A DNA stretch of 64,000 nucleotides from Flagellimonas oceani (GCF_011068285.1 NZ_CP049616.1:3051001-3115000), one strand, 5' to 3'; counted from the stretch's first letter, positions 53,627-64,000 are shown. Program-made: numbers and translations. Notes: generated by a model from the sequence alone, not told the origin.

Positions 53627-53679
53627 CCCGACCCCCTCGGTGTAAACGAGGTGCTCTGAACCAACTGAGCTAAGCGCCC
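53605..53679 (-). tRNA. tRNA-Val (UAC)
   Basis: A 75-nt tRNA with a 7-bp acceptor stem (GGGCGCT with AGCGCCC), D-stem GCTC/GAGC, anticodon stem CCTCG/CGAGG and loop TTTACAC, giving anticodon UAC for valine. The T-loop is TTCGAAT and the discriminator base is A. CCA is not encoded. It is the integration target of the island. Confidence 0.97.
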
Positions 53680-53749
53680 ATTTAATTTGCTAAATGGGAG
53701 TGCAAATATAACACTGTTTTTGATTTAAAAAACAAAAAAGTGAAAAAAA

Positions 53750-54961
53750 TCACACAACTTCGGCAACAACAAAAGTGCTTCCTCCCACGTAGATCATATC
53801 CTTGTCATCGGCGTTACTCAAGGCTTTTTGAAAGCCCTGTTGTACCGAACCGTATTTTTCGCCCATAAGCCCCTGTTCCTTAGCCATTTCTTTAAGAGCA
53901 CTGGCATCCAATCCACGAGGAATACCAGGTCTTACAAAATAATAATGCGCCTCTTTCGGAAAAAGTTGGAGTACCGATCTAACATCTTTATCACTTACAA
54001 AACCAAGTACAATGTGGAGCTTTTTATAAGATTGTTTTTCGACTTGCTTCAAAACCAATTGAAGCCCTTCCTTATTGTGGGCCGTATCACAAACCACCAA
54101 TGGGTTTTGCTGCAATATCTGCCACCTGCCCATAAGTCCGGTATTGGCCACGACATTTTTCAATCCCGTAGAAACAGCCTCATCAGAAATATCAAAACCT
54201 TTTAATTGCGCAATGGTCGCCATTACCCCATTAATATTCTTATGTTGATATTCACCAAGCAAATCAGTTGCATATCCCGTTGCCGGTTCTCTATCCGCAA
54301 AAACTATGTTCGATTTTAACTGATGTGCAATCAGGTTGAAAATCATTTTCGTCTCTGGTTGGGTCTCACTAATGACCACAGGAACTCTTGGCTTAATGAT
54401 TCCAGCTTTTTCCAAAGCAATTTTCTCCAAGGTATCGCCCAAAAACTGGGTGTGGTCCATTCCTATATTCGTGATCAAGGAAACCTCAGGGGTTATAATA
54501 TTGGTGGAATCCAAACGTCCACCCAATCCAACTTCAACTACGGCAATGTCCACTTGCTCCTCTGCAAAATAACTAAAGGCCATGCCAACGGTCATTTCAA
54601 AAAAAGAAAGTTTGTTGTACTCAAAAAAAGGTTGATGCTTTGCTATAAAATCCATAACGAACCTTTCACCAACAACCTTTCCATTTATTTTGATCCGTTC
54701 CCTAAAATCCTTTAGATGGGGAGAAGTATATAGTCCTACCTTATAACCTGCTTCCTGAAGAATCGATGCCAACATGTGACTACTGGAACCTTTGCCATTG
54801 GTTCCCGCGACATGGATGCTCTTGAATTTTCTCTGAGGATTGTCCAACACTTCACAGAAGTGGATTATGTTATCCAGCTTCGCATTCAATGCAGCAGCAC
54901 CTTTTTGTTGGTACATCGGAAGCTGTCCGAACATCCAGTCCAACGTTTCTTGATAGGTCAC
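53750..54961 (-). CDS. folC: Bifunctional folylpolyglutamate synthase/dihydrofolate synthase
   Basis: Adds glutamate to dihydropteroate and to folates in the cytoplasm. The 403-residue Mur-ligase-type enzyme has the P-loop AGTNGKGSSSHML, the SPHLKDFRERI segment, VEVGLGGRLDSTN and NIGMDHTQFLG. The start codon is a GTG at 54959-54961 that overlaps the tonB-like stop (TAG) by one base, which indicates translational coupling. The start MTYQETLDWM is typical of Bacteroidota FolC. Confidence 0.95.
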   Translation of the reverse strand: MTYQETLDWMFGQLPMYQQKGAAALNAKLDNIIHFCEVLDNPQRKFKSIHVAGTNGKGSSSHMLASILQEAGYKVGLYTSPHLKDFRERIKINGKVVGERFVMDFIAKHQPFFEYNKLSFFEMTVGMAFSYFAEEQVDIAVVEVGLGGRLDSTNIITPEVSLITNIGMDHTQFLGDTLEKIALEKAGIIKPRVPVVISETQPETKMIFNLIAHQLKSNIVFADREPATGYATDLLGEYQHKNINGVMATIAQLKGFDISDEAVSTGLKNVVANTGLMGRWQILQQNPLVVCDTAHNKEGLQLVLKQVEKQSYKKLHIVLGFVSDKDVRSVLQLFPKEAHYYFVRPGIPRGLDASALKEMAKEQGLMGEKYGSVQQGFQKALSNADDKDMIYVGGSTFVVAEVV

Positions 54962-55839
54962 TACTGCCCCAATTTAAAGTTGACGACCACAAAACCGATT
55001 TGCTGAGAAGGTGCGTTGGAATCGGAATTCCATTTATGGAGCAATGCCGTTTTTCGCGCTGGCTCCAATAAGCATGGTGCATTGTTCGTGGTACCTTTTA
55101 CGCCGGGTTCCGCTTTAACAACTTTTCCGGACCTGTCAACGGTAATTCTTACAACCACCCTTCCTTCTTCGTTACAATCTTGCTGTACCTTGCCCTTGTT
55201 GGCCAAGGACCTTCCACTTAATCCATAGCCTCCAGTGCCACTGCCAGGGGAACCGTAGTAAGATGAGGCATAAGGATCACCATCGGGTTGTCCCTTGTCA
55301 CCTGCACGATCATCGTCGCCTTCGCTCCCTGTAGTGGTGCCGTCGGATTTTCCAATACCACCGATAAGGGCGTCCACACTTTTTTTCTTGGCTTCCTGCT
55401 CCTGACGTTTTCTTTCCTCAGCCTCCCGCTTTTCCTTGGCAATTCGTTCTGCTTCGGCTTTTGCCTTTTCTGCTTGTTCTTCCGCCTTACGTTTGGCCTC
55501 TTGTTGTTGTCTTAATTTGATGGTCTCCTCGTCATTGCTTGTCAAGACCTCTTCAACAGGAGCTTCTTCGACAACGGTCTCCTCTGGCTCGGCAGGTTCC
55601 GCAACTTCCTGTGGTTCGGGTTGACTCTCTACCTCCCTAGGTTCAGAGCGTACCGGTTCCGTAGGTTGTACTTCGCCACTACCAAATTCCATGGTTCCAA
55701 AATTGACGGCAATTCCTTTTTCTATAGGTGGATCCAGATAAGTCAATCCAATATAAAAAAGCAATAGAAGGAGTGCACTCAACAACAATGTTGTGAGCGT
55801 AAAGGATTTTTTCTTGTGTCTCGTATCTAAAAAGGACAT
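54961..55839 (-). CDS. TonB-family energy transducer
   Basis: A 292-residue periplasm-spanning protein with one membrane helix (about 15-33) and a Pro/Glu-rich stretch (about 45-100). A Lys/Glu/Ala-rich coiled coil (EEQAEKAKAEAERIAKEKRE) and a Gly-rich linker follow. The C-terminal TonB-like domain contains GRVVVRITVDRSGKVVKAEPG. It is coupled to exbD by a TAATG overlap at 55839 and to folC at 54961. With ExbB and ExbD it would energise outer-membrane receptors such as the SusC protein. A TolA-like role is the alternative. Confidence 0.88.
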   Translation of the reverse strand: MSFLDTRHKKKSFTLTTLLLSALLLLLFYIGLTYLDPPIEKGIAVNFGTMEFGSGEVQPTEPVRSEPREVESQPEPQEVAEPAEPEETVVEEAPVEEVLTSNDEETIKLRQQQEAKRKAEEQAEKAKAEAERIAKEKREAEERKRQEQEAKKKSVDALIGGIGKSDGTTTGSEGDDDRAGDKGQPDGDPYASSYYGSPGSGTGGYGLSGRSLANKGKVQQDCNEEGRVVVRITVDRSGKVVKAEPGVKGTTNNAPCLLEPARKTALLHKWNSDSNAPSQQIGFVVVNFKLGQ

Positions 55840-56231
55840 TATTTTGGCCGCACCGCCAAGATAACCTTGTAACTGTTCCTGTTTGCAATGTCCATTACGT
55901 TGACTGCCTCTTTAATGGCCACGTTTTCTTCTGCTCTGAGGATGATTGTCGGCTTCTCTTGACCTTCAAGTGCCTTTTTTAATTCAATTTCAATGTATTC
56001 TTTGTTGATCTGCTCGTTGTTCACAAAATATTTCAGGTTCTTATCTATGGTGACCGAAACATTTTGTGTATTGGTGGATTTACCCTTTGCCTTTGGCAAT
56101 AGCAAATCCAGTGCATTTGGCGCATTGGAGGTCAACATGAAAAAGACCAATAACAGAAATACGATATCCGTCATTGATGACATGCTGAACTCCGGGCTTA
56201 TTTTGTTTCTTCCCTTCAGTTTCATAGCCAA
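55839..56231 (-). CDS. ExbD/TolR-family proton channel subunit
   Basis: A 130-residue protein with a short cytoplasmic start (MKLKGRNKISPEFSMSSMTD), one membrane helix containing the conserved Asp (MTDIVFLLLVFFML) and a periplasmic domain. It lies 3 bases after exbB and overlaps the tonB-like gene by one base. It forms the ion-driven motor with ExbB. Confidence 0.93.
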   Translation of the reverse strand: MAMKLKGRNKISPEFSMSSMTDIVFLLLVFFMLTSNAPNALDLLLPKAKGKSTNTQNVSVTIDKNLKYFVNNEQINKEYIEIELKKALEGQEKPTIILRAEENVAIKEAVNVMDIANRNSYKVILAVRPK

Positions 56232-56234
56232 GGG

Positions 56235-56927
56235 TTATACTGGTTCGTTCAAAAGGTCCAAAAACTCTACGGCATTGGCCTCCATTTGATGCACCACTTT
56301 ATCAGTCCTGTTCACCAAGTGATTATAACCAATATAAGCGATAATACCTACCACCAGACCAGCAACCGTTGTGGTCATGGCCGTGTAAATACCTGATGCC
56401 AATGAGCCCATTTCTGCCTGTCCGCCACTACTTGCCATCTCATGGAATGCCAAGATCATACCAATTACGGTTCCCAAGAATCCGATCATAGGTGCGGCAC
56501 CGGCAACGGTAGCCAATACGCTAACGTTCTTTTCCAGTTTGTACACTTCGAGCGTACCTGCATTTTCAATCGCGGTGTTGATGTCATCCAAAGGTTTTCC
56601 GATACGGGCAACCCCTTTTTCGGTAAGTCGCGCTACGGGAGAATCCGTTTGTGCACACAACAATTTTGCAGCTTCCAGTTTACCATTGCTGATATGGTCC
56701 CGAATCTGGTTCATGAAGTTCTTATCTATCTTGGACGCTGCCTTAATGGCAAAAATGCGTTCAAAATAAATGTACATGGCTACAAAAAGAAGAACAAAAA
56801 GCACCATAATAATTATAACACTTCCTGTTCCTCCATTTACAATAAGATCGATTACGGACAAGGTCTTTTCCTCGGAAATTGAGGCAGTTGCCTCAGCGCC
56901 TTCCGTTACTTCTTGAAAAATATTCAT
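56235..56927 (-). CDS. ExbB/TolQ/MotA-family proton channel protein
   Basis: A 230-residue inner-membrane protein with three membrane segments (about 27-47, 132-155, 172-195). The family core is visible as LATVAGAAPMIGFLGTVIGMI and MTTTVAGLVVGIIAYIGYN. I use the ATG at 56927 (MNIFQEVTEG), because upstream codons show no family similarity and run into the nhaD intergenic space. It heads the exbB-exbD-tonB-folC operon. Confidence 0.93.
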   Translation of the reverse strand: MNIFQEVTEGAEATASISEEKTLSVIDLIVNGGTGSVIIIMVLFVLLFVAMYIYFERIFAIKAASKIDKNFMNQIRDHISNGKLEAAKLLCAQTDSPVARLTEKGVARIGKPLDDINTAIENAGTLEVYKLEKNVSVLATVAGAAPMIGFLGTVIGMILAFHEMASSGGQAEMGSLASGIYTAMTTTVAGLVVGIIAYIGYNHLVNRTDKVVHQMEANAVEFLDLLNEPV

Positions 56928-56983
56928 ATAAAATCCCCAATTTATTTGCAATAATAACGGAGATTTTTGAACTAAAGTATTTT

Positions 56984-58372
56984 TTAGAACAAATATCGCA
57001 TCACCATAAATACAATTGCCCCGGCAATGAAGCCCAAAAAGGCCAACCATGATATTTTTTTAAGGTACCAGAAGAAGTCAATCTTCTCCATTCCCATGGC
57101 AACAACACCTGCTGCGGAACCAATAATCAACATACTACCACCTGTTCCCGCGGAATAGGCGATAAAGTGCCACAATTGGTCATCCATTGGCTCGGAGAAC
57201 ATCCCTAAACTGGCCGCCACCAATGGAACGTTATCTATAATAGCCGAGCCTACACCCAGTAAGACCACAACCAAATCGGATACCCTTGTGCCGGCCATCT
57301 CTGTTCCGATCAATGGCATACCTTGTTTTAGTCCTTCGGCGAAGTTGAACAACAGCCCCAAAGATTCCAATGCGGCAACCGCCATCAAAATACCCAAGAA
57401 GAACAAAATACTTGGCAATTCAATTTTGGTCAAAGCGCTATGTACCGGGCTGTGGTGCGCATGCTCATCACTTTCTTGGTCCACAGAAGAAATGGCGATC
57501 TTTTTATTACTGTAGATTTCGGCAAAAGTTGCCACAACGGCCAAAGACAACATCATGCCCACATAGGGAGGCAAATGTGTCACCGTTTTAAAAATGGGAA
57601 CAAAAACAATGGCCCCAAGTCCCAAATAAAGCATTCTTGGCCCGTATTTGGATTTTGACCCTCCATCTTCTTCATCTACATCAATCTCTCCTTTGAAAGC
57701 AGGAAGAAAGGATGCGATAAAAGAAGGCAACAACATACAAACTAAAGAAGGTACCAAAAGGTGCTCAATCAGCATTGCCGTGGAAACCTTGTCCCCGATC
57801 CATAACATGGTAGTGGTAACGTCCCCGATCGGCGACCATGCACCCCCGGCATTTGCCGCGATAATGATCAAACCGGCGTACCAGAGCCTAACATCCCTGT
57901 CCTTAACAATTTTTTGAAGGATGGAAATAAGTACAATGGTCGCAGTCAAGTTATCTATGATAGCGGAAAGGATAAAGGCCAAGAAAGAGAATATCCAAAG
58001 GATCTTCTTTTTGCTCCTTGTTTTGACAAAGGATTTTATGGTGGCAAAACCATCAAAATAGTCAATGATCTCAACAATGGTCATTGCCCCAAGAAGGAAC
58101 ACCAAAATTTCGGCTGTTTTTCCCAAATGGTGCAGGAGTGTTTCCTCCATCAGTTCCATCTTCTCTTCGTGCCCAAAGGACCCGAAGTTCTCCAACAACG
58201 CATGGTTCCCGGAATCGAACCAAGTGGTAAAACCATCGATGCCAAAAGCCATCAAGGCCCACAAAATGGCCATCATGGCCAAAGCGGGGATAAGCTTATC
58301 TATTTTTAAATTATGTTCAAGGGTAATTGCCAAATATCCAATTACAAAAATGACAACTAAAAGGGTTTCCAT
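56984..58372 (-). CDS. nhaD: NhaD-type Na+/H+ antiporter
   Basis: A 462-residue antiporter of the ion-transporter superfamily with about 12-13 membrane segments. Recognisable NhaD stretches are SAIIDNLTATIVLISIL, GGAWSPIGDVTTTMLWIGDK, VSDLVVVLLGVGSAIIDNVPLVAAS and YSAGTGGSMLIIGSAAGVVAMG. It exports sodium in exchange for protons, consistent with a marine host that also uses Na+-linked TRAP and SSS importers. It ends 57 bases before exbB and may be transcribed with it. Confidence 0.92.
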   Translation of the reverse strand: METLLVVIFVIGYLAITLEHNLKIDKLIPALAMMAILWALMAFGIDGFTTWFDSGNHALLENFGSFGHEEKMELMEETLLHHLGKTAEILVFLLGAMTIVEIIDYFDGFATIKSFVKTRSKKKILWIFSFLAFILSAIIDNLTATIVLISILQKIVKDRDVRLWYAGLIIIAANAGGAWSPIGDVTTTMLWIGDKVSTAMLIEHLLVPSLVCMLLPSFIASFLPAFKGEIDVDEEDGGSKSKYGPRMLYLGLGAIVFVPIFKTVTHLPPYVGMMLSLAVVATFAEIYSNKKIAISSVDQESDEHAHHSPVHSALTKIELPSILFFLGILMAVAALESLGLLFNFAEGLKQGMPLIGTEMAGTRVSDLVVVLLGVGSAIIDNVPLVAASLGMFSEPMDDQLWHFIAYSAGTGGSMLIIGSAAGVVAMGMEKIDFFWYLKKISWLAFLGFIAGAIVFMVMRYLF

Positions 58373-58571
58373 GTTAAGTTTGGTTTAATTAAGGAATAAT
58401 ATTTTTGAGCAGTTATCTGTGTGGCTAAAGATATTCAAAATGAATATTTCCGCATAATCTAATTGGTATAAAAATAAGCAAAGGGGAAGGAACAAAGTAT
58501 TTTCATTCGAAGAAAAATTCAATCATTCTCATTTAACCATTATGTTTTATAAAATATTAATACTAGAAAGC

Positions 58572-58579
58572 TATATTTG
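58572..58579 (+). promoter_or_regulatory. -7 element of the acyl-CoA dehydrogenase promoter
   Basis: TATATTTG matches the Bacteroidota -7 consensus TAnnTTTG and lies 29 bases before the ATG at 58609. No clear TTG -33 element is seen at the right distance, so the assignment is tentative. Confidence 0.45.
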
Positions 58580-58608
58580 TAGGTAGTTTTTAAATATTAT
58601 TCAGTTTT

Positions 58609-59751
58609 ATGGATTTCACACTTTCCGAAGAACAGTTAATGATACAACAAGCGGCAAAGGATTTTGCCCAAAACGAGCTTTTGCCAGGGGTAATTGAGCG
58701 TGATGAAGCCCAAAAGTTCCCGAGTGAGCTCGTTAGAAAAATGGGAGAACTTGGATTTATGGGCATGATGGTCAACGAAAAATATGGAGGCAGCGGCCTT
58801 GGTACGCTATCCTACGTTCTGGCCATGGAAGAACTGTCCAAGATAGACGCATCTGCTTCGGTGATGGTATCCGTGAACAACTCATTGGTATGCTGGGGAC
58901 TGGAAACCTACGGAAGCGAAGAGCAAAAACAAAAATACCTGACCCGTTTGGCAACGGGAGAGATCATAGGCGCGTTCTGTCTTTCCGAGCCCGAGGCCGG
59001 GAGTGATGCAACTTCCCAGAAAACAACGGCCATAGACAACGGTGACCACTATATATTAAACGGTACAAAAAACTGGATTACCAACGGAAACCAAGCCGAA
59101 GTTTACCTGGTCATCGCCCAAACAGACCGGGACAAAGACCACCACGGCATCAATGCCCTGATTGTTGAAAAAAACATGGATGGTTTTGATATTGGCCCCA
59201 AAGAAAATAAACTGGGCATTCGGGGAAGCGATACCCACTCCTTAATGTTCAACGATGTAAAGGTGCCAAAAGAAAACCGCATTGGCGATGACGGTTTCGG
59301 TTTTAAATTTGCCATGAAAACCCTGGCCGGTGGTCGAATAGGAATCGCCGCACAGGCATTGGGCATTGCCGCAGGAGCTTACGAATTGGCACTTAAATAT
59401 TCAAAAGAACGCAAGGCCTTCGGCACAGAAATAGCAAACCACCAAGCAATTGCATTCAAACTGGCGGATATGCACACCAAAATACAGGCGGCCCGCCATT
59501 TGGTCTACCAAGCGGCCTGCGATAAGGATACTGGAAACGATTACACCCTCTCCGGAGCCATGGCAAAACTGTACGCTTCCGAAGTTGCCATGGAAACAGC
59601 GGTAGAAGCCGTCCAAATACATGGTGGAAACGGATACGTGAAAGACTACCATGTAGAACGGTTGATGAGGGACGCCAAAATCACACAGATTTATGAAGGT
59701 ACCTCCGAAATCCAGAAAATTGTCATCTCCAGAAGTATCTTAAAAGATTAA
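58609..59751 (+). CDS. Acyl-CoA dehydrogenase (short/medium-chain type)
   Basis: FAD-dependent enzyme that introduces the alpha-beta double bond in acyl-CoAs. At 380 residues it has the usual length. Signatures are GAFCLSEPEAGSDA (first ACAD motif), the substrate/FAD segment NGTKNWITNG and the C-terminal QIHGGNGYVKDYHVERLMRDAKITQIYEGTSEIQ, whose Glu in IYEGT is the catalytic base. It is monocistronic with a strong terminator after it. The chain-length preference is not readable from the sequence; butyryl-CoA-type enzymes are closest in pattern. Confidence 0.95.
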   Translation: MDFTLSEEQLMIQQAAKDFAQNELLPGVIERDEAQKFPSELVRKMGELGFMGMMVNEKYGGSGLGTLSYVLAMEELSKIDASASVMVSVNNSLVCWGLETYGSEEQKQKYLTRLATGEIIGAFCLSEPEAGSDATSQKTTAIDNGDHYILNGTKNWITNGNQAEVYLVIAQTDRDKDHHGINALIVEKNMDGFDIGPKENKLGIRGSDTHSLMFNDVKVPKENRIGDDGFGFKFAMKTLAGGRIGIAAQALGIAAGAYELALKYSKERKAFGTEIANHQAIAFKLADMHTKIQAARHLVYQAACDKDTGNDYTLSGAMAKLYASEVAMETAVEAVQIHGGNGYVKDYHVERLMRDAKITQIYEGTSEIQKIVISRSILKD

Positions 59752-59760
59752 AAAACATAC

Positions 59761-59788
59761 ACCCCCTCCCAAAAGAGGGGGTTCCTTT
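59761..59788 (+). terminator. Rho-independent terminator after the acyl-CoA dehydrogenase
   Basis: ACCCCCTC (59761-59768) pairs with GAGGGGGT (59775-59782) around a 6-base loop and is followed by a short T-rich stretch. The stop codon lies about 10 bases upstream. Confidence 0.85.
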
Positions 59789-60057
59789 ATCAAAAAGGAT
59801 AGACCAATCCACATCTCCCCTTATTTTAGCAAGCACCCATCTCAAAAATACCTCCCTAAAGAGCAAAACACTCTTATCGAAATAGGGAAGAAACTATTTT
59901 CAACACTCTATTTGAGATAATGATAATTTAACATTCCATTAATTCCTAAATTGAATTTTTTTTAACCCCACAAACAATACGTTGATTATTTATCTGATAA
60001 TCAGCGAAAACCTTATTATTTATACATCAATTTTGATATTTTTGAGGAAATACGTTA
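59789..60057. other. gltB upstream region with inverted repeat
   Basis: No gene is seen. TGATTAT (59983-59989) and ATAATCA (59997-60003) form a 7-bp inverted repeat with a 7-base spacer about 55 bases before gltB, a possible operator. TATTTTTG (60037-60044) matches the -7 consensus but would leave a leader of only a few bases. Confidence 0.35.
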
Positions 60058-60060
60058 ATG

Positions 60061-63000
60061 ATGGGATTGAAGAAACAAGGTTTATACCTACCGGAATTTG
60101 AGCACGACAACTGCGGTGCAGGATTTATCTGCAGCTTAAAAGGAATTAAGTCCAATGACATAATTCACAAAGCCCTAGAGATTCTTGATAAATTGGAACA
60201 CAGGGGAGCTGTGAGTTCAGATGGAAAAACAGGTGATGGCGCAGGTATCTTGATAGATATTCCGCATGCATTTTTTAAGGATACCTGCAAATTTGAATTG
60301 CCGGAGGCCGGTGAGTATGCCGTTGGCAACGTATTTCTACCACAAAAAGAAAACCAGCGCAACTTTTGCATACAGGTTTTTGAAGAAAACATAAAAAAGC
60401 AAGGACTCCAATTATTAGGATGGCGACACGTTCCCGTGAATCGTTCCGTGCCCGGAAGAATAGCGGCAGAGACCGAACCTTATGTAATGCAGGTGTTTGT
60501 TGGAAAAGGGGAGGATTTGGATGAGTTCCAGTTCAACCTTAAACTTTTTATAGCACGTAAAATCACGGAACATACGGTTATAGACAGCAAACTTTCAGAA
60601 AGTGAATTCTTCTATCTGCCCAGTCTATCCACAAAAATCATCATCTTTAAAGGGCTTTTGGTCCCTAAGGATATCAGCAGATACTACGAAGACCTTTTGG
60701 ACCCTCGCGTAGTTACACGCTTGGCACTGGTGCACCAAAGATTTTCCACCAACACTTTTCCCAATTGGGATTTGGCGCAACCTTTCAGGTATATGTGCCA
60801 TAACGGGGAAATAAATACTTTAAGAGGAAACGTTTCACGTATGCGCTCGCGCGAGGAATTGATGGAGAGCGACTGGTTTGGTGAGGACATCAAAGAAATA
60901 CTTCCCATTGTATTGCCGGCAAAATCCGATTCCGCCAGCATGGATATGGTTGTTGAGCTATTATTGATGACAGGACGGTCGCTACCAGAAGTAATGATGA
61001 TGTTGGTGCCGGAGGCATGGGAAAAAAATCCGGACATGTCCGAAGCCAAGAGAGCCTTCTACGAATACAACTCATGCCTTATGGAACCTTGGGACGGGCC
61101 CGCATCCATACCGTTCACGGATGGAAACTACATTGGTGCCGTATTGGACAGAAACGGACTCCGCCCATCCAGATACTCCGTAACCAAAAAAGGATATGTG
61201 ATCATGTCCTCCGAAACCGGGGTCGTTGAATTGGAACCGGAAGACATCGAATTCCACGGAAGATTGGAGCCCGGAAAAATGTTCTTGGTGAACATGGAAG
61301 AGGGACGGATCGTAAACGATGAAGAAATCAAGGAAGCCATAGCCAAAAAACATCCATATAAAGAATGGTTAAAGAACAATCTGGTCCACTTAAGGGACAT
61401 TCCGTACAACGATTGCCCAGTGTTCTTTGGGGAATTCCCGCTTCAGACCAGGAGAACCGCATTCGGCTATACCCAAGAAGATATCAACACCATCATAATG
61501 CCGATGGCACAAAATGGCAAGGAGCCGATTGGCTCTATGGGTTCCGATACACCGATCGCCGTATTGTCCGAACGCCCACAGTTGATATACAATTACTTTA
61601 AACAATTGTTTGCGCAGGTAACCAACCCTCCTTTGGACGGTATCCGCGAGGAATTGATCACGGACATTAGTTTGACCTTGGGCAGCGACCACAATATTTT
61701 TGATTTTTCCGAATTGCATTGCCGCAAACTGAAAATCCAAAACCCCGTTATTTCCAAGGAAGATTTGGACAAGATCAAAAATTACGATGCCAGTCCAGAC
61801 TATAAAGTTGTCTCCATTTCCATGCTCTACGAAATTAAAAAGGGGCACAATGGCCTGGAAGAGGCCTTGGACGGCATTTTGAAGCAAGCTTCAAATGCTA
61901 TTGATGAAGATGCCAACATCATCATCTTGTCGGATAGAATGGTGAGTGCCGAAATGGCACCCATCCCGGCACTTTTGGCCTGTTCTTACGTAAATAGTGG
62001 TCTTAGAAAGTTAGGCAAGCGTTCCAAGTTGAGCATCATTATAGAATCGGCCGAACCAAGGGAGGTTCATCATTTTGCACTCCTTTTCGGTTTTGGCGCA
62101 AGTGCCATCAACCCGTATTTGGTGAACGAGATCATCGGTGAACAAATCGAGGAAAACAACATTACCGATTATACTTTTGAGGAAGCCGTCAAAAATTACA
62201 ATAAAGCTATTGGAAAAGGCATCTTGAAGGTGATGAACAAAATTGGAATATCCACACTTAATTCCTATCGTGGTTCCCAATTGTTCGAGTGTATCGGTAT
62301 CAACACCACTGTGGTTGACAAATATTTCCCGAACACCCCGACCCGAATCCAAGGCATTGGGTTGTATGAGATTGAAAAAGAGGTGACCAAACGCCACAAA
62401 AAGGCATTTCTATCACAAAATATATCTGCAAATCTCGACATTGAGGTTGGTGGGGAGTACCGCTGGAGGAGAAATGGTGAAAAGCACATGTTCAATCCAT
62501 TAAGTGTCGCCATGCTCCAAAAATCGGTACGCAACAACGAGCCGGATACCTATAAAGAATATTCCAAACTCGTCAACGAGCAATCCAAACACCTGATGAC
62601 CATCCGTGGACTGTTCGAGTTTTCGAACTATGATCCTATTCCCATTGAAGAAGTGGAACCTTGGACCGAAATCGTAAAAAGGTTCAAGACCGGGGCCATG
62701 TCCTACGGAAGTATCAGTAAGGAGGCCCATGAAAATCTTGCTGTCGCCATGAACCGAATCGGAGGCAAGAGCAATTCCGGTGAAGGTGGCGAGGATATCG
62801 CTCGTTTCTACAAAAGTCAAACCGGTGACTGGAAGAACAGCGCCATAAAACAAGTGGCCTCGGGTAGATTTGGGGTAACCTCCAACTATTTGACCAGCGC
62901 ACAGGAAATACAGATTAAAATGGCCCAAGGGGCCAAACCGGGCGAAGGCGGACAATTGCCAGGCCCTAAAGTTAATCCGGCCATTGCCAAAACTAGGAAT

Positions 63001-64000
63001 TCCACTCCTTACGTAGGGTTGATTTCCCCTCCGCCGCACCACGACATTTATTCGATTGAAGATTTATCGCAATTGATCTATGATTTAAAATCCGCAAACA
63101 GGGAAGCCCGTGTCAACGTGAAGTTGGTATCAGAAGTTGGTGTTGGAACGGTCGCTGCCGGTGTGGCCAAAGCAAAGGCCGATGTCATATTGATTTCCGG
63201 ATTTGACGGAGGAACAGGAGCATCACCATTGACTTCTTTAAAACATGCCGGACTGCCTTGGGAACTGGGAATCGCAGAAGCCCAACAGACTTTGGTATTG
63301 AACGACTTAAGAAACAGGGTTGTTCTCGAGTGCGATGGACAGTTAAAGACCGGACGCGATGTCGCTATTGCTTGCTTGTTAGGAGCAGAGGAATTCGGTT
63401 TTGCAACGGCACCGTTGGTTGCATCGGGCTGTATCATGATGCGCGTTTGCCACCTGAACACTTGCCCGGTAGGTATTGCCACACAAAACCCCGAATTGCG
63501 CAAAAAGTTCCAAGGGAAACCGGAACACGTTGTCAACTATATGTACTTTGTGGCACAAGAACTACGCGAAATTATGGCCAAACTAGGTTTCAGGACCTTG
63601 AATGAAATGGTCGGACAAGTACAGAAACTGGATAGGAAAAAAGCCATTGAACATTACAAAGCGGCCGGAATTGACCTTACTCCCATTTTGTACCGAATCG
63701 ACGTTCCAGAGGGAACAAAACTGTACAATACAGAAAAGCAGGTTCACGACATCAGCAAATCCATAGAGTTTGAAATTATAGGAAAGGCACACCCTGCATT
63801 GTTCAGGAAAGAGAAGACCACACTGGATTTCCCTATCAAGAACACGGACAGAGCCGTTGGAGCCATCATGAGTAATGAAATTTCAAAAATTTATGGGGAA
63901 GAGGGGTTACCTGAAAACACGCTTAAGTTAAATTTTACAGGTTCTGCCGGACAAAGCTTTGGGGCTTTTGCCACAAAAGGGCTCACTATGATCGTAAACG
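60061..64000 (+). CDS. gltB: Glutamate synthase large subunit (partial, 3' end off the right edge)
   Basis: Transfers the amide nitrogen of glutamine to 2-oxoglutarate. The first 1313 codons are present from the ATG at 60061; a tandem ATG at 60058 is equally usable. The class II glutaminase domain begins after a short propeptide with the nucleophile Cys18 (HDNCGAGF). A central domain and the FMN-binding synthase barrel ([25 protein letters not shown] stretch, [12 protein letters not shown]) follow. The 3Fe-4S cysteines are in [15 protein letters not shown]. The window ends at the start of the GXGXG domain ([16 protein letters not shown]). gltD would be expected to the right. Confidence 0.97.
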   Translation, partial: MGLKKQGLYLPEFEHDNCGAGFICSLKGIKSNDIIHKALEILDKLEHRGAVSSDGKTGDGAGILIDIPHAFFKDTCKFELPEAGEYAVGNVFLPQKENQRNFCIQVFEENIKKQGLQLLGWRHVPVNRSVPGRIAAETEPYVMQVFVGKGEDLDEFQFNLKLFIARKITEHTVIDSKLSESEFFYLPSLSTKIIIFKGLLVPKDISRYYEDLLDPRVVTRLALVHQRFSTNTFPNWDLAQPFRYMCHNGEINTLRGNVSRMRSREELMESDWFGEDIKEILPIVLPAKSDSASMDMVVELLLMTGRSLPEVMMMLVPEAWEKNPDMSEAKRAFYEYNSCLMEPWDGPASIPFTDGNYIGAVLDRNGLRPSRYSVTKKGYVIMSSETGVVELEPEDIEFHGRLEPGKMFLVNMEEGRIVNDEEIKEAIAKKHPYKEWLKNNLVHLRDIPYNDCPVFFGEFPLQTRRTAFGYTQEDINTIIMPMAQNGKEPIGSMGSDTPIAVLSERPQLIYNYFKQLFAQVTNPPLDGIREELITDISLTLGSDHNIFDFSELHCRKLKIQNPVISKEDLDKIKNYDASPDYKVVSISMLYEIKKGHNGLEEALDGILKQASNAIDEDANIIILSDRMVSAEMAPIPALLACSYVNSGLRKLGKRSKLSIIIESAEPREVHHFALLFGFGASAINPYLVNEIIGEQIEENNITDYTFEEAVKNYNKAIGKGILKVMNKIGISTLNSYRGSQLFECIGINTTVVDKYFPNTPTRIQGIGLYEIEKEVTKRHKKAFLSQNISANLDIEVGGEYRWRRNGEKHMFNPLSVAMLQKSVRNNEPDTYKEYSKLVNEQSKHLMTIRGLFEFSNYDPIPIEEVEPWTEIVKRFKTGAMSYGSISKEAHENLAVAMNRIGGKSNSGEGGEDIARFYKSQTGDWKNSAIKQVASGRFGVTSNYLTSAQEIQIKMAQGAKPGEGGQLPGPKVNPAIAKTRNSTPYVGLISPPPHHDIYSIEDLSQLIYDLKSANREARVNVKLVSEVGVGTVAAGVAKAKADVILISGFDGGTGASPLTSLKHAGLPWELGIAEAQQTLVLNDLRNRVVLECDGQLKTGRDVAIACLLGAEEFGFATAPLVASGCIMMRVCHLNTCPVGIATQNPELRKKFQGKPEHVVNYMYFVAQELREIMAKLGFRTLNEMVGQVQKLDRKKAIEHYKAAGIDLTPILYRIDVPEGTKLYNTEKQVHDISKSIEFEIIGKAHPALFRKEKTTLDFPIKNTDRAVGAIMSNEISKIYGEEGLPENTLKLNFTGSAGQSFGAFATKGLTMIVN

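Noticed and set aside
60037..60044. TATTTTTG as the gltB promoter
   Set aside because: It matches TAnnTTTG, but the predicted start site would be only a few bases from the ATG and no -33 TTG is at the right distance.
1..64000. CRISPR array or phage structural genes
   Set aside because: No regularly spaced direct repeats and no capsid, tail or terminase-like proteins were seen; the mobile region is an island with an integrase only.

Overview
The window is from a marine-type Flavobacteriaceae (Bacteroidota) chromosome. Evidence is the SusC-type TonB receptor, TAnnTTTG-type promoter elements, Bacteroidota-style lipoproteins, SxtJ/DUF5989 membrane proteins, and gene sets such as NhaD and ExbB-ExbD-TonB-FolC. 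I cannot fix the genus from sequence alone; protein style is compatible with the Muricauda/Flagellimonas/Zobellia neighbourhood.

Region 1 (1-40911) is a large glucuronoxylan utilisation locus. On the left are a partial susC, a cytoplasmic-looking GH43, a GPH pentoside symporter, a GH10 lipoprotein xylanase, a secreted GH115 alpha-glucuronidase, an SGNH acetylesterase and a LacI regulator. Two convergent FG-GAP/ASPIC-UnbV lipoproteins follow, then a carbamoyltransferase-DUF5989-SxtJ group facing an SGNH/TPR protein. Next come divergent operons: GH67, an SDR and UxuA on one strand; GH3, UxaC, KDPG aldolase and a TRAP transporter on the other. A second LacI regulator, xylB-xylA-SSS symporter and kdgK close the block. 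Together they encode complete routes from xylose to xylulose-5-phosphate and from glucuronate through fructuronate, mannonate, KDG and KDPG to pyruvate plus glyceraldehyde-3-phosphate. At least seven copies of a LacI-type palindrome (core CAAyCGrTTG) lie in the intergenic regions and probably tie the locus into one regulon.

Region 2 (about 41513-53626) is a 12.1-kb integrative island inserted in the 3' end of a tRNA-Val(UAC) gene. It is bounded by 23-bp direct repeats copied from the tRNA, with a tyrosine recombinase at the tRNA end and repeated 9-bp arm-like sites near both ends. Its cargo looks like a self-contained secreted-peptide system: a 61-aa precursor with a double-glycine leader and a six-cysteine core, a C39-peptidase ABC exporter, an unusually short HlyD-like adaptor, a VKOR-thioredoxin fusion suited to making disulfides, and a divergent LytS/LytTR-type two-component pair. 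A zinc-protease-like lipoprotein and a remnant of a BfmA/BtgA mobilisation gene fill the rest. Sequence just left of the island mirrors the island's right end, which suggests an older insertion at the same tRNA.

Region 3 (53627-64000) is core genome: tRNA-Val, folC, a tonB-exbD-exbB energy-transduction operon, nhaD, an acyl-CoA dehydrogenase and the first 1313 codons of gltB, cut by the right edge.
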